From contig JAHBTN010000015.1 in assembly GCA_019638575.1 (NCBI GenBank), forward strand, positions 36,569 to 100,568: 64,000 nucleotides of DNA. Direction: 5' to 3'. The position numbers were made by a program, and so were the translations under genes. The stretch comes from Ferruginibacter sp. Lineage in GTDB: Bacteria; Bacteroidota; Bacteroidia; Chitinophagales; Chitinophagaceae. Below, one piece after another: positions 27,926-37,953 of the stretch. Below the pieces are notes generated by a model, which did not search any database, was not told the origin of the DNA, and saw only the letters and a program-made list of their open reading frames with translations. Every line of letters starts with the position of its first letter. Positions within the stretch are counted from its first letter, which is position 1.

Positions 27926-28174
27926 ATGAACAACCCAAACCGAGATTTGCTGGTTTTGTTCAACCAGGAGATAATGACTCCACAGGCAATTGAGCATGAA
28001 GTAGAAATGCTGCATCGCCTGCTTTATTCCATTGAAGGGTTAGACAGTTTGGCTGTTGCCCACGAAATCATCGACCTTAACAAGTATAAGATTATCATTA
28101 AGCCTCACCAGTTACGCAGCCTTATCCGCAACAGGGATTTAAAACCTTTTGTTTTTTTAAATTGCAAAAATTAA
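27926..28174 (+). CDS. Small conserved-looking protein, unknown function
   Basis: 82 residues, no signal peptide, mixed charge and mostly helical appearance (ATPQ-rich start, LHRLLYSIEGLDS, then KYKIIIKPHQLRSLIRNRDLKPF). I do not recognise a domain. It follows the 43-residue lipoprotein gene by 33 bp on the same strand and converges on the aminotransferase gene 17 bp further on. Amino-acid composition looks like a real protein, and no competing gene exists on the other strand. Confidence 0.6.
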   Translation: MNNPNRDLLVLFNQEIMTPQAIEHEVEMLHRLLYSIEGLDSLAVAHEIIDLNKYKIIIKPHQLRSLIRNRDLKPFVFLNCKN

Positions 28175-28191
28175 TAACCGGGCTGTATTTT

Positions 28192-29463
28192 TCAAACAAC
28201 TTTTTTCAATGCACTTTTCAGGGCGCCCAGCATTTCATCAATTTCTTCTTTTTTGCAAGTACCCACACTAAGCCTGTACCAGTTACTTTCCCTGCTTGCA
28301 CCAAAAGCATAAAATGGCACAATGGCCAGCTTTGCTTCATCTAAAATATAAGAAGTAACATCGGCTTGTGTTGCCAGCAGTTTTCCCTGGGCTGTTTTTT
28401 TACCGGCATAATCAATTTGTATGGTAAGGTAGATGGCGGCTTCGGGAGCAATGGCATCAATATTAAACCCTTCTTTTTTCATTTGCTTTAAACCAGAAAA
28501 TATCTTTTGCAGCCGTTCATTTACCTCCCATTTAAAATTGGCAAAATACTTATCTATCACCTGGGTCCGTAATAAAAATTTTGAAACGGCTTTTTGTTCG
28601 GCCATGGGCGCCCAGGCGCCTACATGACTGTTGATGGCGGTCATTTTTTTAAGTACCGCTTCGGGGCCAAGCGCCCAGCCAACCCTTACACCTGTTGCAG
28701 CAAACGATTTGCTAATGCCATCTATAAAAATGGTATAGTCTTTCATTTGCGGCCTTAGGGTAACCGGGTTGTAATGTACGGTATCGCCAAATGTAAGTGT
28801 CCAGTAAATCTGGTCGTACATCAGGTATAATTTTTTTTCGCCTTCGGCACGGCTGTTGTTTTCTTCAATCACCAGGTCGCAGATGGCCGTTAGTTCTTCT
28901 TTGCTAAATGTGGTACCGGTAGGGTTTAGTGGCGAACACAAAGAAAGCAGGGCAGCGCCTTTTATATGCTCTTTTATTTGTGAAGCAGTAAGCATAAAGT
29001 TGTTTTCTTTTTTTGCTTCCAGCATAATATGTTCGCCCTGGGTAAAATGTACATAGTGGTTATTGTTCCAGCTTGGTGCAGGGTAAATCACTTTGTCGCC
29101 CTTATCTACAATGGCACAGTACAGTGCATAAATTAATGGCCTACCGCCGGCGGCAATTAAAATTTCGTTGGCAGAATAATCCAGCCCTTCTCTTTTTTTT
29201 ATAAATGCTGATACAGATTCCCTTAAAGCCAGTAAACCATCGGCTGGCGGGTAAGTGGTTGCTTTTTCCTTATATGCATTGATAATCTCTTCTTCAAGCT
29301 CAAGCGGGATAGGAAAGATGGCAGAGTTAAAATCACCAATTGTATAGTTATATATTTTTTCTCCCTGTTTTATTTTTTCTTTGATAATGCCCCCTAAACG
29401 AACAATTTCAGAACCCTTTAAAGTTTCAGCCAGCACACTCAGTTTTACATTACTCATAAGCAT
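28192..29463 (-). CDS. Pyridoxal-phosphate aminotransferase, class I/II (aspartate aminotransferase-like)
   Basis: About 423 residues from the ATG at 29463 (29457 also possible). Fold type I markers are AAGGRPLIYAL (cofactor phosphate cup), SLCSPLNPTGT, YDQIYWTLTF, and the Schiff-base Lys in FIDGISKSFAATGVRVGWALG. It should transaminate an amino acid with 2-oxoglutarate, but the exact substrate cannot be read from sequence. The longer frame to 29505 is rejected because a TACTTTTG promoter element (29476-29483) lies inside it. No linked biosynthetic genes are present. Confidence 0.88.
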   Translation of the reverse strand: MLMSNVKLSVLAETLKGSEIVRLGGIIKEKIKQGEKIYNYTIGDFNSAIFPIPLELEEEIINAYKEKATTYPPADGLLALRESVSAFIKKREGLDYSANEILIAAGGRPLIYALYCAIVDKGDKVIYPAPSWNNNHYVHFTQGEHIMLEAKKENNFMLTASQIKEHIKGAALLSLCSPLNPTGTTFSKEELTAICDLVIEENNSRAEGEKKLYLMYDQIYWTLTFGDTVHYNPVTLRPQMKDYTIFIDGISKSFAATGVRVGWALGPEAVLKKMTAINSHVGAWAPMAEQKAVSKFLLRTQVIDKYFANFKWEVNERLQKIFSGLKQMKKEGFNIDAIAPEAAIYLTIQIDYAGKKTAQGKLLATQADVTSYILDEAKLAIVPFYAFGASRESNWYRLSVGTCKKEEIDEMLGALKSALKKVV

Positions 29464-29475
29464 TACATTAATGGA

Positions 29476-29483
29476 CAAAAGTA
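29476..29483 (-). promoter_or_regulatory. Promoter -7 element TACTTTTG of the aminotransferase gene
   Basis: Perfect TAnnTTTG match on the minus strand, 12 nt before the ATG at 29463; it decides against the upstream start at 29505. Confidence 0.5.
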
Positions 29484-29510
29484 AAATTTTAAAGGGGGAT
29501 GGCAAAGAAT

Positions 29511-29550
29511 AAAAAAAGAGAGTTATGATATATAACCCTCTCTTTTTTTA
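29511..29550 (-). terminator. Terminator after the VPS10/BNR gene
   Basis: Read on the minus strand, GAGAGGGTTAT pairs with ATAACTCTC (two-base bulge) and ends in a run of seven T. Confidence 0.75.
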
Positions 29551-29571
29551 TTTATTAAAATAATGTAACCA

Positions 29572-32500
29572 TCACTCAATAAGCTTATAATCAGAAAATA
29601 ATTTTATTGGAGTTATATTTACCAGTTTTTTATAATCAAGCCACTTGCTGTTAAAAAAACTGTTTGTTTTTTGTACTGCTTCATTCACTAAGCTTTCTGC
29701 TTCATTTACCATTCGCATTTCCTGTTGGTCGGGTATCTTGGTTTTACCCATCACTTCACCCTTTGCATTGTTTAATGTACCCATTACCGTTAATTGATAA
29801 GTGGTTCCGTATCCCTGCTTTTCCTGTGGTTTACCAAAAATAAAATAGCGGATACTTTTTATAGAATCGGTCATAGCGCTGCCCGCCTTGCGAAGGCTGT
29901 CAAACTGTTTACCTTCTTCATTTTTTAACTGGGCCTCAATTTTTGATATGGTTTCTTCCGCATCGCTTAACCTGTCTGTTATTTCTGTTATGCGTTCGGT
30001 ACTTTTATCAAGCCTTTTAAGTAACTGCAATTTTGCATCATATATTTGTTTGTTTGCCGGTACGTTGGGGTCTGCTTTTACATCAATCATTGTACTATCG
30101 GCATCGGCGCCCAACAACATTACCAACTTATACATTCCCGGAAAAACAGGATAGCCCGAAGGCTCCGGCGAATTGGGCTTAGGTTTTGGAGAACCGGGCC
30201 GGCGTACGCCTTTCATTTCGAACCCCCACGATCTGCGGGAAAAACCAGTATCCACTTTAAACCTAAATGTGCGTATCAATTCATTATTGCTATCGTATAT
30301 TTTTACGGTGGCTGTATCGGCTTTATGTTTTTTTGTGGTGCCGGTTTTTTCTGCAGCATTTACAAAGAAAGAATAAGAAGCGCCACTACCACGATTATCA
30401 CCTTCATACAATCCCCACTTACTCCAATCGTAACCCGTTTCGGGCCTGTAATTAGCCATGTATGCTGTTGGGGCTTTAAATACAGTAAGTTTTTTTGCAA
30501 AAGCATTTCCGTTATTGGCGGCAGCTTTTCTAAAAGCTTTTATATCATCAAAAATATAAATAGCCCTGCCAAAGGTAGCCACCACTAAATCGGCTTCTCT
30601 TTCCTGTATTGCCATATCGTATGTTGATACTGAAGGATAATAATTTTTCCATTGCTGAAAATTAGCGCCGTTATCAAAACTAATCCAAAGCCCATGTTCG
30701 GTACCCACAAAAATCAGGTTGGGTTCTACAGGGTCTTGTATCATACACAATGCGTAACCTTTCACTTTGTTTTCATCAATCATACGCTCCCATGTTTGCC
30801 CGTAATTTCTTGTACGGAAAATATAAGGTTTAAAATCTGACCTTCGGTAATCATTACAAACAATAAAAGCTTCGCCTGCATTATAGCGACTGGACCGTAT
30901 TTGCGGTATCCAGCTTCCCAAAGGCATACCCGGAATTTTTCCACGGAAATTTGTCCATGTTTTTCCGGCATCCCTGCTCAACTGCACATTACCATCATCG
31001 GTGCCAACCCAAATAATATTTTTATCAATAGCTGACGGTTCAATACAAAGAATAGTATTATAATTTTCGGCGCCGGTTATATCAATTGAAAGGCCGCCGT
31101 TATTGGATTGGTCTTGCTGGGCTTTGTTATTGGTGGTTAGGTCTGGCGAAATAATATCCCATGTTAACCCTTTATTAGTGCTTTTATGAACAAACTGGCT
31201 ACCAAAATAAATTGTTTTTGAATCAAAAGGGTCCTGGGTAAATGCAGCATTCCAGTTAAATCGTAAAACAGTTTTTAAATCGGGTGGCGGCGGTTGAATA
31301 CCCATTTGCTCGCCGGTAACTACGTTTTGTTTTTGAAGCACACCTTCCTGGCTCATAGAGTAAACCCAATCATTATCATCAGGGTCGGGAGAGGTTTCAA
31401 ACCCATCGCCGCTGCCAACATTTGCCCAATAATAATTTCTTATGCCTCCACCGTACCGCCATATATAAGCGGGCCCATGCCAGCAGCCGTTATCCTGCAT
31501 ACCTCCCATTACATTGTATGGAATTTTATTATCAACAGCTATGTGGTAGAATTGACCAACAGGAATACGTTCATTAAAATTCCAGTTGCGGCCACGATCC
31601 CTGCTGATGCCTATGCCGCCATCATTACCATCCAGTATAAAATTAGGGTCAAGCGGGTTTATCCAAAATGCATGATGATCGGGATGGATACCACTATAAG
31701 GAATTACGGTTGAAAAAGTTTTTCCGCCATCTTCGCTCATGGAGATGATTTGATTAATGTTATATAAACGATTTTCATTTTTGGGATCTACTCTTATATC
31801 CTGGAAATAAAATGCCCGGTTTGTAACATCTTTTTTATTACTGTTTACCAACTCCCAACTAAAGCCACCATCATCCGATTTGTATAAACCGTTTTTTGTT
31901 GCTTCAATTAAAGCATATACCCTTGTTGGTTCATTGTACGAAATGGTTAACCCTATTCTTCCCAGGTTGCCGCCGGGGATACCATCATCTTTACCAAGCT
32001 TTTTCCAGTTTTTTCCTCCATCTACGGTAATAAACAAACCACTTCCTTTGCCACCGCTGTAAAAACTATAGGGCGTGCGCTGATGCTGCCACATGGCTGC
32101 AATTAATTTATTTGGATTGGTAGGGTCCATCACCAGGTCACCACAACCACTGCTGTCGTTGGTATGTAAAATTAATTTCCAGGTGTCGCCACCATCGGTG
32201 GTTTTATATACGCCACGTTCGGGATGAACACCAAATGGGTTTCCAATAGCGGCTACATACACCGTGTTAGGGCTTGTTGGGTCTATAATTATGCGATGTA
32301 TATTTTTTGTTTTCTCAAGTCCCAGTATCTTCCATGTTTTTCCTCCATCCATTGTTTTATAAATGCCTTCGCCAATACTTACCGAGTTACGGGGATTACC
32401 CTCGCCGGTTCCCACCCAAACAACAGAAGGGTTGCTTTGCTGTATGGCAACAGCACCTATATTTTGTGTTGGTTGCTCATCAAAAACGGGAGTCCAGTTA

Positions 32501-32730
32501 CTGCCACAGTTTTCGGTTTTCCATACACCGCCAGATGCTGTGCCCAGGTAAATTAAATTGGGATTTGTGTACAAAGCATCTATCGCTGTTATACGGCCGC
32601 TCATTCCGGCAGGGCCAATACTGCGTGGTTTTAAATTTTTAAACTGTTCGAGCGAAATTTTTTGAGCATCAATGTTATTACAAACTGAAATAAAAAAAAG
32701 GCTGAGGATAAAAGGAATTAATTGCTTCAT
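29572..32730 (-). CDS. Exported VPS10/sortilin-like BNR-repeat beta-propeller protein
   Basis: 1052 residues. A signal peptide ends near residue 22 (NNIDAQ). From about residue 30 to 730 there are repeated BNR/Asp-box units (SxDxGxTW forms such as KTMDGGKTWK, KTTDGGDTWK, LSRDAGKTWTNF), which build a large beta-propeller of the sortilin/VPS10 type. The region after about 780 is an Ig-like or linker part, then a coiled-coil helix (about 910-990) near the C terminus. Bacteroidota encode many such large secreted propellers. Some relatives are annotated as glycosyl hydrolases, but no catalytic site is evident. It is monocistronic with its own terminator. Confidence 0.85.
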   Translation of the reverse strand: MKQLIPFILSLFFISVCNNIDAQKISLEQFKNLKPRSIGPAGMSGRITAIDALYTNPNLIYLGTASGGVWKTENCGSNWTPVFDEQPTQNIGAVAIQQSNPSVVWVGTGEGNPRNSVSIGEGIYKTMDGGKTWKILGLEKTKNIHRIIIDPTSPNTVYVAAIGNPFGVHPERGVYKTTDGGDTWKLILHTNDSSGCGDLVMDPTNPNKLIAAMWQHQRTPYSFYSGGKGSGLFITVDGGKNWKKLGKDDGIPGGNLGRIGLTISYNEPTRVYALIEATKNGLYKSDDGGFSWELVNSNKKDVTNRAFYFQDIRVDPKNENRLYNINQIISMSEDGGKTFSTVIPYSGIHPDHHAFWINPLDPNFILDGNDGGIGISRDRGRNWNFNERIPVGQFYHIAVDNKIPYNVMGGMQDNGCWHGPAYIWRYGGGIRNYYWANVGSGDGFETSPDPDDNDWVYSMSQEGVLQKQNVVTGEQMGIQPPPPDLKTVLRFNWNAAFTQDPFDSKTIYFGSQFVHKSTNKGLTWDIISPDLTTNNKAQQDQSNNGGLSIDITGAENYNTILCIEPSAIDKNIIWVGTDDGNVQLSRDAGKTWTNFRGKIPGMPLGSWIPQIRSSRYNAGEAFIVCNDYRRSDFKPYIFRTRNYGQTWERMIDENKVKGYALCMIQDPVEPNLIFVGTEHGLWISFDNGANFQQWKNYYPSVSTYDMAIQEREADLVVATFGRAIYIFDDIKAFRKAAANNGNAFAKKLTVFKAPTAYMANYRPETGYDWSKWGLYEGDNRGSGASYSFFVNAAEKTGTTKKHKADTATVKIYDSNNELIRTFRFKVDTGFSRRSWGFEMKGVRRPGSPKPKPNSPEPSGYPVFPGMYKLVMLLGADADSTMIDVKADPNVPANKQIYDAKLQLLKRLDKSTERITEITDRLSDAEETISKIEAQLKNEEGKQFDSLRKAGSAMTDSIKSIRYFIFGKPQEKQGYGTTYQLTVMGTLNNAKGEVMGKTKIPDQQEMRMVNEAESLVNEAVQKTNSFFNSKWLDYKKLVNITPIKLFSDYKLIE

Positions 32731-32764
32731 TGTTTTTGTTTATGGACAATGAAGATGCAAAAAA

Positions 32765-32801
32765 ATCGCCGTGAATACAAATGAAAAGTATGAACGGCGA
32801 T
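32765..32801 (-). terminator. Terminator after msrB
   Basis: On the minus strand ATCGCCGT pairs with ACGGCGAT around a 21-nt loop, followed by a run of seven T just before the VPS10/BNR gene. Confidence 0.75.
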
Positions 32802-32818
32802 ATCAAATTGGGGTATAT

Positions 32819-33376
32819 TTATTTTCCTTTTGAGTTGAAATTTTTTTCTGCCTCCCTTGCTTTTTCAAAATCAAGGATAACCGAATTTATACAATAACGC
32901 AAACCGGTTGGTGGCGGCCCGTCGTCAAATACATGGCCCAGGTGTGCTTTACATTTACCGCACATTACTTCGGTGCGTTGCATGCCATGGCTGTTATCCG
33001 GAGCATAAATGATACTTCCTTTGCTGATGGGTTCAAAAAAACTTGGCCAGCCGCACGAACTTTCAAATTTGCCATTGCTGCTGAATAATGGGTTGCCGCA
33101 AGCGGCACAGTAATAAGTACCGCCCTCTTTACTGTTCCAGTATTTTCCGGTAAAAGCCATTTCGGTTCCTTTTTCACGGGCAATATGGTAAACATCTGCC
33201 GGAAGTATTTTTTTCCATTCGGCATTGCTAAGATCTACCTTGTTGGTATCTGTTTTAGAAAAAACGGGGTTATCTTTTTTTAAACTGTCCATATTTGTTG
33301 TTTTATTTACCTGTGCATTGGTACAGGCCGATATTAATAAAGATGCCAGGATGATGGTGTACAGTGAGCGTTTCAT
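32819..33376 (-). CDS. msrB: Peptide-methionine (R)-S-oxide reductase MsrB, lipoprotein form
   Basis: 185 residues. The N terminus is a lipoprotein signal (KRSLYTIILASLLISAC), so this MsrB acts in the envelope, not the cytoplasm. The catalytic domain (about 45-180) shows the structural zinc motifs YCAACG and CGKCKAH, the SCGWPSF segment, the LGHVFDDGPPPTGLR loop and the catalytic Cys in RYCINS. It reduces the R-form of methionine sulfoxide in proteins. The gene is monocistronic with a terminator behind it. The free-methionine form of the enzyme is encoded elsewhere in this window. Confidence 0.95.
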   Translation of the reverse strand: MKRSLYTIILASLLISACTNAQVNKTTNMDSLKKDNPVFSKTDTNKVDLSNAEWKKILPADVYHIAREKGTEMAFTGKYWNSKEGGTYYCAACGNPLFSSNGKFESSCGWPSFFEPISKGSIIYAPDNSHGMQRTEVMCGKCKAHLGHVFDDGPPPTGLRYCINSVILDFEKAREAEKNFNSKGK

Positions 33377-33488
33377 GTTATAAAAACAAATTTCGTGATA
33401 AATAGTTTTTTTTATGTACGAAAAGCGGCATTTTATGGATTTTAAACAGATAGCCCTTGTTGTTAATGAATAATTAAAATACGAATGT

Positions 33489-33496
33489 TATATTTG
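33489..33496 (+). promoter_or_regulatory. Promoter -7 element TATATTTG of adk
   Basis: Perfect TAnnTTTG match, 25 nt before the ATG at 33522. Confidence 0.5.
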
Positions 33497-33521
33497 CTTA
33501 CTTCATAAGGATACTAACTAT

Positions 33522-34100
33522 ATGTTTAATTTAATATTATTTGGCCCACCGGGTAGTGGCAAAGGAACACAAAGCGAAAAGCTGATATCCAGGTATGGCC
33601 TTAAACACCTGAGCACCGGCGATTTGCTGCGCCACGAGATAAGCCACCAGACAGAATTGGGCAGGGAAGCACAAAATTTTATGGACAAAGGACAACTGGT
33701 GCCCGATGAAGTGGTGATTGGCATGATAAGCTCGGCGCTGGATGAAAACCCGGGCGCAAAAGGTTTTTTGTTTGATGGTTTTCCACGTACACAGGAACAG
33801 GCAATTGCGCTGGATAAATTATTAAAACTAAAAAAAGCCCCTATTGCTGTAATGCTGGCACTTGATGTAAGCGAAGAAGAACTGATTAAACGGTTATTGA
33901 AAAGGGGCGAAACAAGCGGCCGCAGCGATGATGATAACGAACAAGTGATAAGGGCCCGGATAAATGAATATCGCAATAAGACTGCAGTGGTAGCAGATCA
34001 TTATAAAAAGTTTGATAAAGTAGTAATGGTTAAAGGCGAAGGAACCATTGAGGAGATTTTTGAACGCCTTTGTAATGAGATTGATAAAAGGGATAAATAA
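33522..34100 (+). CDS. adk: Adenylate kinase Adk, short form
   Basis: 192 residues. It interconverts ATP plus AMP with two ADP. The P-loop GPPGSGKGT is at residues 8-16, followed by HLSTGDLLRHEI (AMP site), FDGFPRTQEQ, and the lid arginines in RLLKRGETSGRSDDD. The lid is the short form without the zinc-binding insert, hence the small size compared with the 215-220-residue long form. It has its own promoter and terminator. Confidence 0.96.
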   Translation: MFNLILFGPPGSGKGTQSEKLISRYGLKHLSTGDLLRHEISHQTELGREAQNFMDKGQLVPDEVVIGMISSALDENPGAKGFLFDGFPRTQEQAIALDKLLKLKKAPIAVMLALDVSEEELIKRLLKRGETSGRSDDDNEQVIRARINEYRNKTAVVADHYKKFDKVVMVKGEGTIEEIFERLCNEIDKRDK

Positions 34101-34121
34101 AAAAATTGAATTTTAATAACA

Positions 34122-34150
34122 AGCATCCTGAAAAGGATGTTTTTTGTTTT
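34122..34150 (+). terminator. Terminator after adk
   Basis: GCATCC (from 34123) pairs with GGATGT (34135-34140) around TGAAAA, followed by TTTTTTGTTTT. Confidence 0.8.
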
Positions 34151-34201
34151 TAAATACCAGGTAGTTTAAACAGTAATAAAAAATAAATTTACATTGCTGC
34201 A

Positions 34202-34668
34202 ATGGATGAAATAAAATTAAATTTTATAACAAAAGATTGCCTTGCCCTGTTTAAAAAAATAAAAGGAAATGCTACAGGCAACTGGGGCAAAATGAACGGC
34301 CAGCAAATGGTTGAGCATGTAGCAGGATTTTTTTATGTATCATCGGGTAAAATAAAATTTCCTTTGGCTATTCCCCGGGAACACTTGCCCAAATACAAAG
34401 AGTTTTTATTTAGCGATAAAGAATTCAGAGAAAATACCAGGGCCCCGCTAAGTATAATAGGCGAAGAGCCTTGCCCTTAAGATTTGCATCAATGGAAGAA
34501 GCCATTGATAACCTTGATAAATCAATAGCGGCTTTTGAAAACCATTTTGCCAATAACAAGGACGAAAAAACATTACATCCTGTTTTTGGAGAATTGAATT
34601 ATGAAGAATGGATTCTGTTGCATTATAAACATGTGCGGCATCATTTAAAACAGTTTGGCATGGTTTGA
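34202..34668 (+). pseudogene. Frameshifted DinB/DUF1569-like gene
   Basis: Two overlapping frames read as one protein of about 155 residues. The first runs from 34202 to a TAA at 34478-34480 (92 residues, ending IIGEEPCP). The second continues from about 34471 with PLRFASMEEAIDNLDKS to the TGA at 34666-34668. Joined at about 34468-34474, they give a continuous four-helix DinB-type protein with the expected His residues (MVEHV near the start, HYKHVRHH at the end). A single base has probably been lost near 34468-34473 (a -1 shift). No heptameric slippery site is visible, so this is a mutation or a sequence error rather than programmed recoding. Metal-dependent transferase-like function in relatives; unknown here. 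Confidence 0.7.
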
Positions 34669-34736
34669 ATTTTTAAAAGGGGCATATTGCCTCTTTTCTT
34701 TTTAGGTTAACTTAGCATATTAAATTTTACGATTGC

Positions 34737-36815
34737 ATGAAGCTTGAAAACTATATAACAGGAAAATGGATTACAGGCGATGGTGAAGGGCAGCAACTTT
34801 ATGATGCTGTTACCGGCGAAACTATTTGCTATGCTACAACAAAGGGGTTTAACTTTAAAGATATTCTTGATTATGGACGAAAAGTTGGAAACCCTGCGCT
34901 ATGCAAAATGACTTTTCACGAACGGGGCAACATGTTGAAGGCATTAGCGCTACATTTAAGAACACACTTAGATAAATTTTATTCCATCAGTTACAAAACA
35001 GGTGCAACAAAAGCCGATAGCTGGGTAGATATAGAAGGCGGTATAGGAAATTTATTTGCCAACGCATCGCTGCGGCGCAAATTGCCCAATACCAGTTTTG
35101 CTATTGATGGCGACAGCCACAACTTAAGTGCGAACAACAGTTTTATGGGCACTCATATTTTGGTACCTAAAGACGGTATTGCTGTTCATATCAATGCATT
35201 TAATTTCCCGGTATGGGGCATGCTTGAAAAAATTGCCGTTAACCTTTTAGCCGGAATGCCCTGCATTGTAAAACCGGCTACGGTTACCAGTTACCTTACC
35301 GAAGCGGTTGTTAAGGAAATTATTGCCAGCAAAATATTACCCGAAGGAGCTTTACAATTAGTGTGTGGCAGTGCTGGCGATATGCTCAATCATGTTACAT
35401 CGCAGGATGTGGTAACATTTACCGGTTCGGCATCTACAGGCCTTTTACTTAAATCAAACCCAAACATACTGAAAGAGAATGTGCCTTTTAATATGGAAGC
35501 AGATTCGCTTAATTGTATTGTTCTTGGGCAGGATGTAACTGCAGCAATGCCCGAATGGGATATTTTTATTAAAGAAGTTAGAAAAGAAATGACATTGAAA
35601 GCCGGGCAGCGCTGTACCGGTATACGAAGAATATTTGTACCCGAAAATAAAATGGAAGATGTGTGGAAAAGCATTGCAGCTTCGCTATCGCAAACCAAAA
35701 TAGGCAACCCCTTGAATACAACTGTACGCATGGGTTCGCTTGCAGGGCAAACACAACGTAACGAAGTAAAAGAGCAGGTACAAAAATTACTGGCATCATC
35801 ACAAATTATTTATGGTAGTTTGGATAGTGTGGACGTAGTTGATGCAGATGCAAGCACAGGTGCATTTATGAGCCCTGTTTTACTCATGAATGAAAAGCCA
35901 TTTGAAACAAAAGAAGTGCATGAAGTGGAAGCCTTTGGCCCTGTAAGCACCATCATGCCATACCAAAAAGCAGATGACGCCATTGCCTTAAGTAAATTAG
36001 GTAAGGGAAGCCTATGCTCAACAATTGTTACAGCTAATCATAAAACAGCACAGCATTATGTGGTTAATGCCGCCTCTCACCATGGCCGCATATTGATATT
36101 AAATAACGAATGTGCAAAAGAAAGTACCGGGCACGGCTCACCATTGCCGTTACTAATACATGGCGGGCCGGGCAGGGCCGGCGGCGGCGAAGAAATGGGT
36201 GGCCTGCGTGGCGTAAAACATTACCTGCAGCGTACAGCCATACAGGGTTCGCCAACAACCATTACTGCTGTTACAGAAGTTTACCAGCAATATGCCATCG
36301 GGAAAAACCCGGGCAAACATCCTTTTAAAAAATATTTTGAAGAACTTGAAATTGGCGACCAGATTATTACATCAAAAAGAACTATTACAGCCGACGACAT
36401 TGATAAGTTTGCCGACCTGAGCGGTGATCATTTTTATGCACATATAAAAACCACCGATTTTGAAGGCACTATGTTTGAACAACAGGTGGCACACGGTTAT
36501 TTTATTATGAGCCTGGCTGCAGGTTTGTTTGTTGATAGCTACGAAAAAAACCCGGTGTTGTTGAATTACGGTATTGATGAATTACGTTTTACAAAACCTG
36601 TTTACCCTGGTGCAGAACTATACGTTCGCTTTACCTGTAAAGAAAAACTGCAAAACGATAAACGTGTTATAGAAAAACCCGAAGACTTTAAACAGGGCGA
36701 TGATATTGATAAAGGAATTGTGAAATGGCTGGTAGAAATAATTGATGATAATGACGAGATTACCGGAGTGGCAACCATATTAACAATGGTAGCAAAGAAG
36801 AATAAGCAGGCATAA
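34737..36815 (+). CDS. paaZ: PaaZ-like bifunctional aldehyde dehydrogenase / MaoC-type hydratase
   Basis: 692 residues. The N-terminal 520 residues form an aldehyde dehydrogenase with N156 (AFNFP), E254 (FNMEADS) and catalytic C293 (GQRCTG). From about residue 545 a MaoC hot-dog domain follows, with the hydratase motif [12 protein letters not shown]. This fusion is PaaZ, which opens the oxepin-CoA ring and oxidises the resulting aldehyde in phenylacetate degradation. No other paa gene is adjacent, although an enoyl-CoA hydratase lies 1.1 kb away. A related role in another acyl-CoA pathway is possible. Confidence 0.92.
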   Translation: MKLENYITGKWITGDGEGQQLYDAVTGETICYATTKGFNFKDILDYGRKVGNPALCKMTFHERGNMLKALALHLRTHLDKFYSISYKTGATKADSWVDIEGGIGNLFANASLRRKLPNTSFAIDGDSHNLSANNSFMGTHILVPKDGIAVHINAFNFPVWGMLEKIAVNLLAGMPCIVKPATVTSYLTEAVVKEIIASKILPEGALQLVCGSAGDMLNHVTSQDVVTFTGSASTGLLLKSNPNILKENVPFNMEADSLNCIVLGQDVTAAMPEWDIFIKEVRKEMTLKAGQRCTGIRRIFVPENKMEDVWKSIAASLSQTKIGNPLNTTVRMGSLAGQTQRNEVKEQVQKLLASSQIIYGSLDSVDVVDADASTGAFMSPVLLMNEKPFETKEVHEVEAFGPVSTIMPYQKADDAIALSKLGKGSLCSTIVTANHKTAQHYVVNAASHHGRILILNNECAKESTGHGSPLPLLIHGGPGRAGGGEEMGGLRGVKHYLQRTAIQGSPTTITAVTEVYQQYAIGKNPGKHPFKKYFEELEIGDQIITSKRTITADDIDKFADLSGDHFYAHIKTTDFEGTMFEQQVAHGYFIMSLAAGLFVDSYEKNPVLLNYGIDELRFTKPVYPGAELYVRFTCKEKLQNDKRVIEKPEDFKQGDDIDKGIVKWLVEIIDDNDEITGVATILTMVAKKNKQA

Positions 36816-36831
36816 AAAATCCTGCTTATTC
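36800..36831. terminator. Bidirectional terminator between paaZ and the esterase gene
   Basis: GAATAAGCAGG (36800-36810) and CCTGCTTATTC (36821-36831) are perfect 11-bp inverted repeats with a 10-nt loop. The left arm overlaps the last codons of paaZ. Confidence 0.7.
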
Positions 36832-36843
36832 GCTGTTTATATT

Positions 36844-37803
36844 TTATTGCAAATATTGCTGAAAAAAAGCCACTGTTTTATTGGCACAATCATTTTGATT
36901 GGTTGGATTAAACCCATGGCCATCTAAAAAATACTCATAATACTGGTGTGGTACAGCAAGTGTATTTAATTTTCCATTAAGCGCCTGGCTTTGATAAAGG
37001 GGTACCAGTAAATCCAGGGTACCATGAAAAATGATGGTTGGTTTAGACTGGGCGTTTACACGAACTATTGGGCTAACCGATTCATAAAGTGGGGTTGTTG
37101 CCGTTGTCCAGGGGCTGCCGGTGTATATTGTTAATACATCACCAACAGATTGTCCTAAAAATATATTATACGTATTATACCAGTTCCAGTCGTTTATTTG
37201 CGCCGGGCCATACATATCCGAAACAGCCCTTACATAATTATTGGTATTAAAGGCGTAAGTGTATAATAAAGCCAGGTGCCCACCGGCACTTTCTCCAATC
37301 ATAGCCATGGTATCAGAAATGGCAAAAGCGGTTTTATTATTTGCCATAAAATTTACAGCAGCAATAATATCGTTCATTATCTCGGTATGATGAATATTGG
37401 CTGCATTACTTGCCAGGCGATAATTGATATTGGCAATAGCGGCGCCTGGCCATTTAGCTCTTAACAGGTTTTTCATGTAATTATAATCATTCTTATCGCC
37501 GCCATACCAGGCACCACCATGTATCATTACAATCAACTTAGTGCTGCTGTTGCGCCCTGCGGGCAAATAAATATCCATCTTTTGTTTGGCATCGGTACCA
37601 TAAGAGGTGTCTAAAATAATCCGTTCAGAAAGATTACCGTTGCCTCCCCCACCACCATTACCGCCGCCGCCGCCGGTACCTCCACCGCCTCCCGGATTTT
37701 CTTTAGTACATGAGCTTATAAAAAAGATAAATACAAACAGTAAAGCAGATACCAAATAGCGCCTATCATTTGTTGGGTATAAAGCCTGGTTAATGATTTT
37801 CAT
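36844..37803 (-). CDS. Lipoprotein alpha/beta-hydrolase (carboxylesterase-like)
   Basis: 319 residues. A signal with the lipobox FISSC (about residues 28-32) anchors it as a lipoprotein. A glycine-rich linker follows, three GGGGG runs split by T or N (about 37-56). The hydrolase domain shows the oxyanion motif MIHGGAWYGG, the nucleophile elbow GESAGG, and the C-terminal Asp and His within FHGTLDLLVP and LDGHGF. This is the hormone-sensitive-lipase/carboxylesterase branch. It probably cleaves an ester outside the inner membrane; the substrate is unknown. Confidence 0.87.
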   Translation of the reverse strand: MKIINQALYPTNDRRYLVSALLFVFIFFISSCTKENPGGGGGTGGGGGNGGGGGNGNLSERIILDTSYGTDAKQKMDIYLPAGRNSSTKLIVMIHGGAWYGGDKNDYNYMKNLLRAKWPGAAIANINYRLASNAANIHHTEIMNDIIAAVNFMANNKTAFAISDTMAMIGESAGGHLALLYTYAFNTNNYVRAVSDMYGPAQINDWNWYNTYNIFLGQSVGDVLTIYTGSPWTTATTPLYESVSPIVRVNAQSKPTIIFHGTLDLLVPLYQSQALNGKLNTLAVPHQYYEYFLDGHGFNPTNQNDCANKTVAFFQQYLQ

Positions 37804-37953
37804 TATTTTTTATTTTAGATATACCAAATATCGGGCTAAAAATTAAAAATACATGTTAATAAAAACATATACGCATACAGCTGCAATATTACTTTAAGCA
37901 ATATTTTAAACCCGAATGAACCTATATTTAGTATTTTTAAAAAAAATTATATC

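Noticed and set aside
34460-34485. Programmed -1 ribosomal frameshift in the DinB-like gene
   Set aside because: No slippery heptamer (X XXY YYZ) and no downstream stem are visible, so a mutation or sequence error is more likely.
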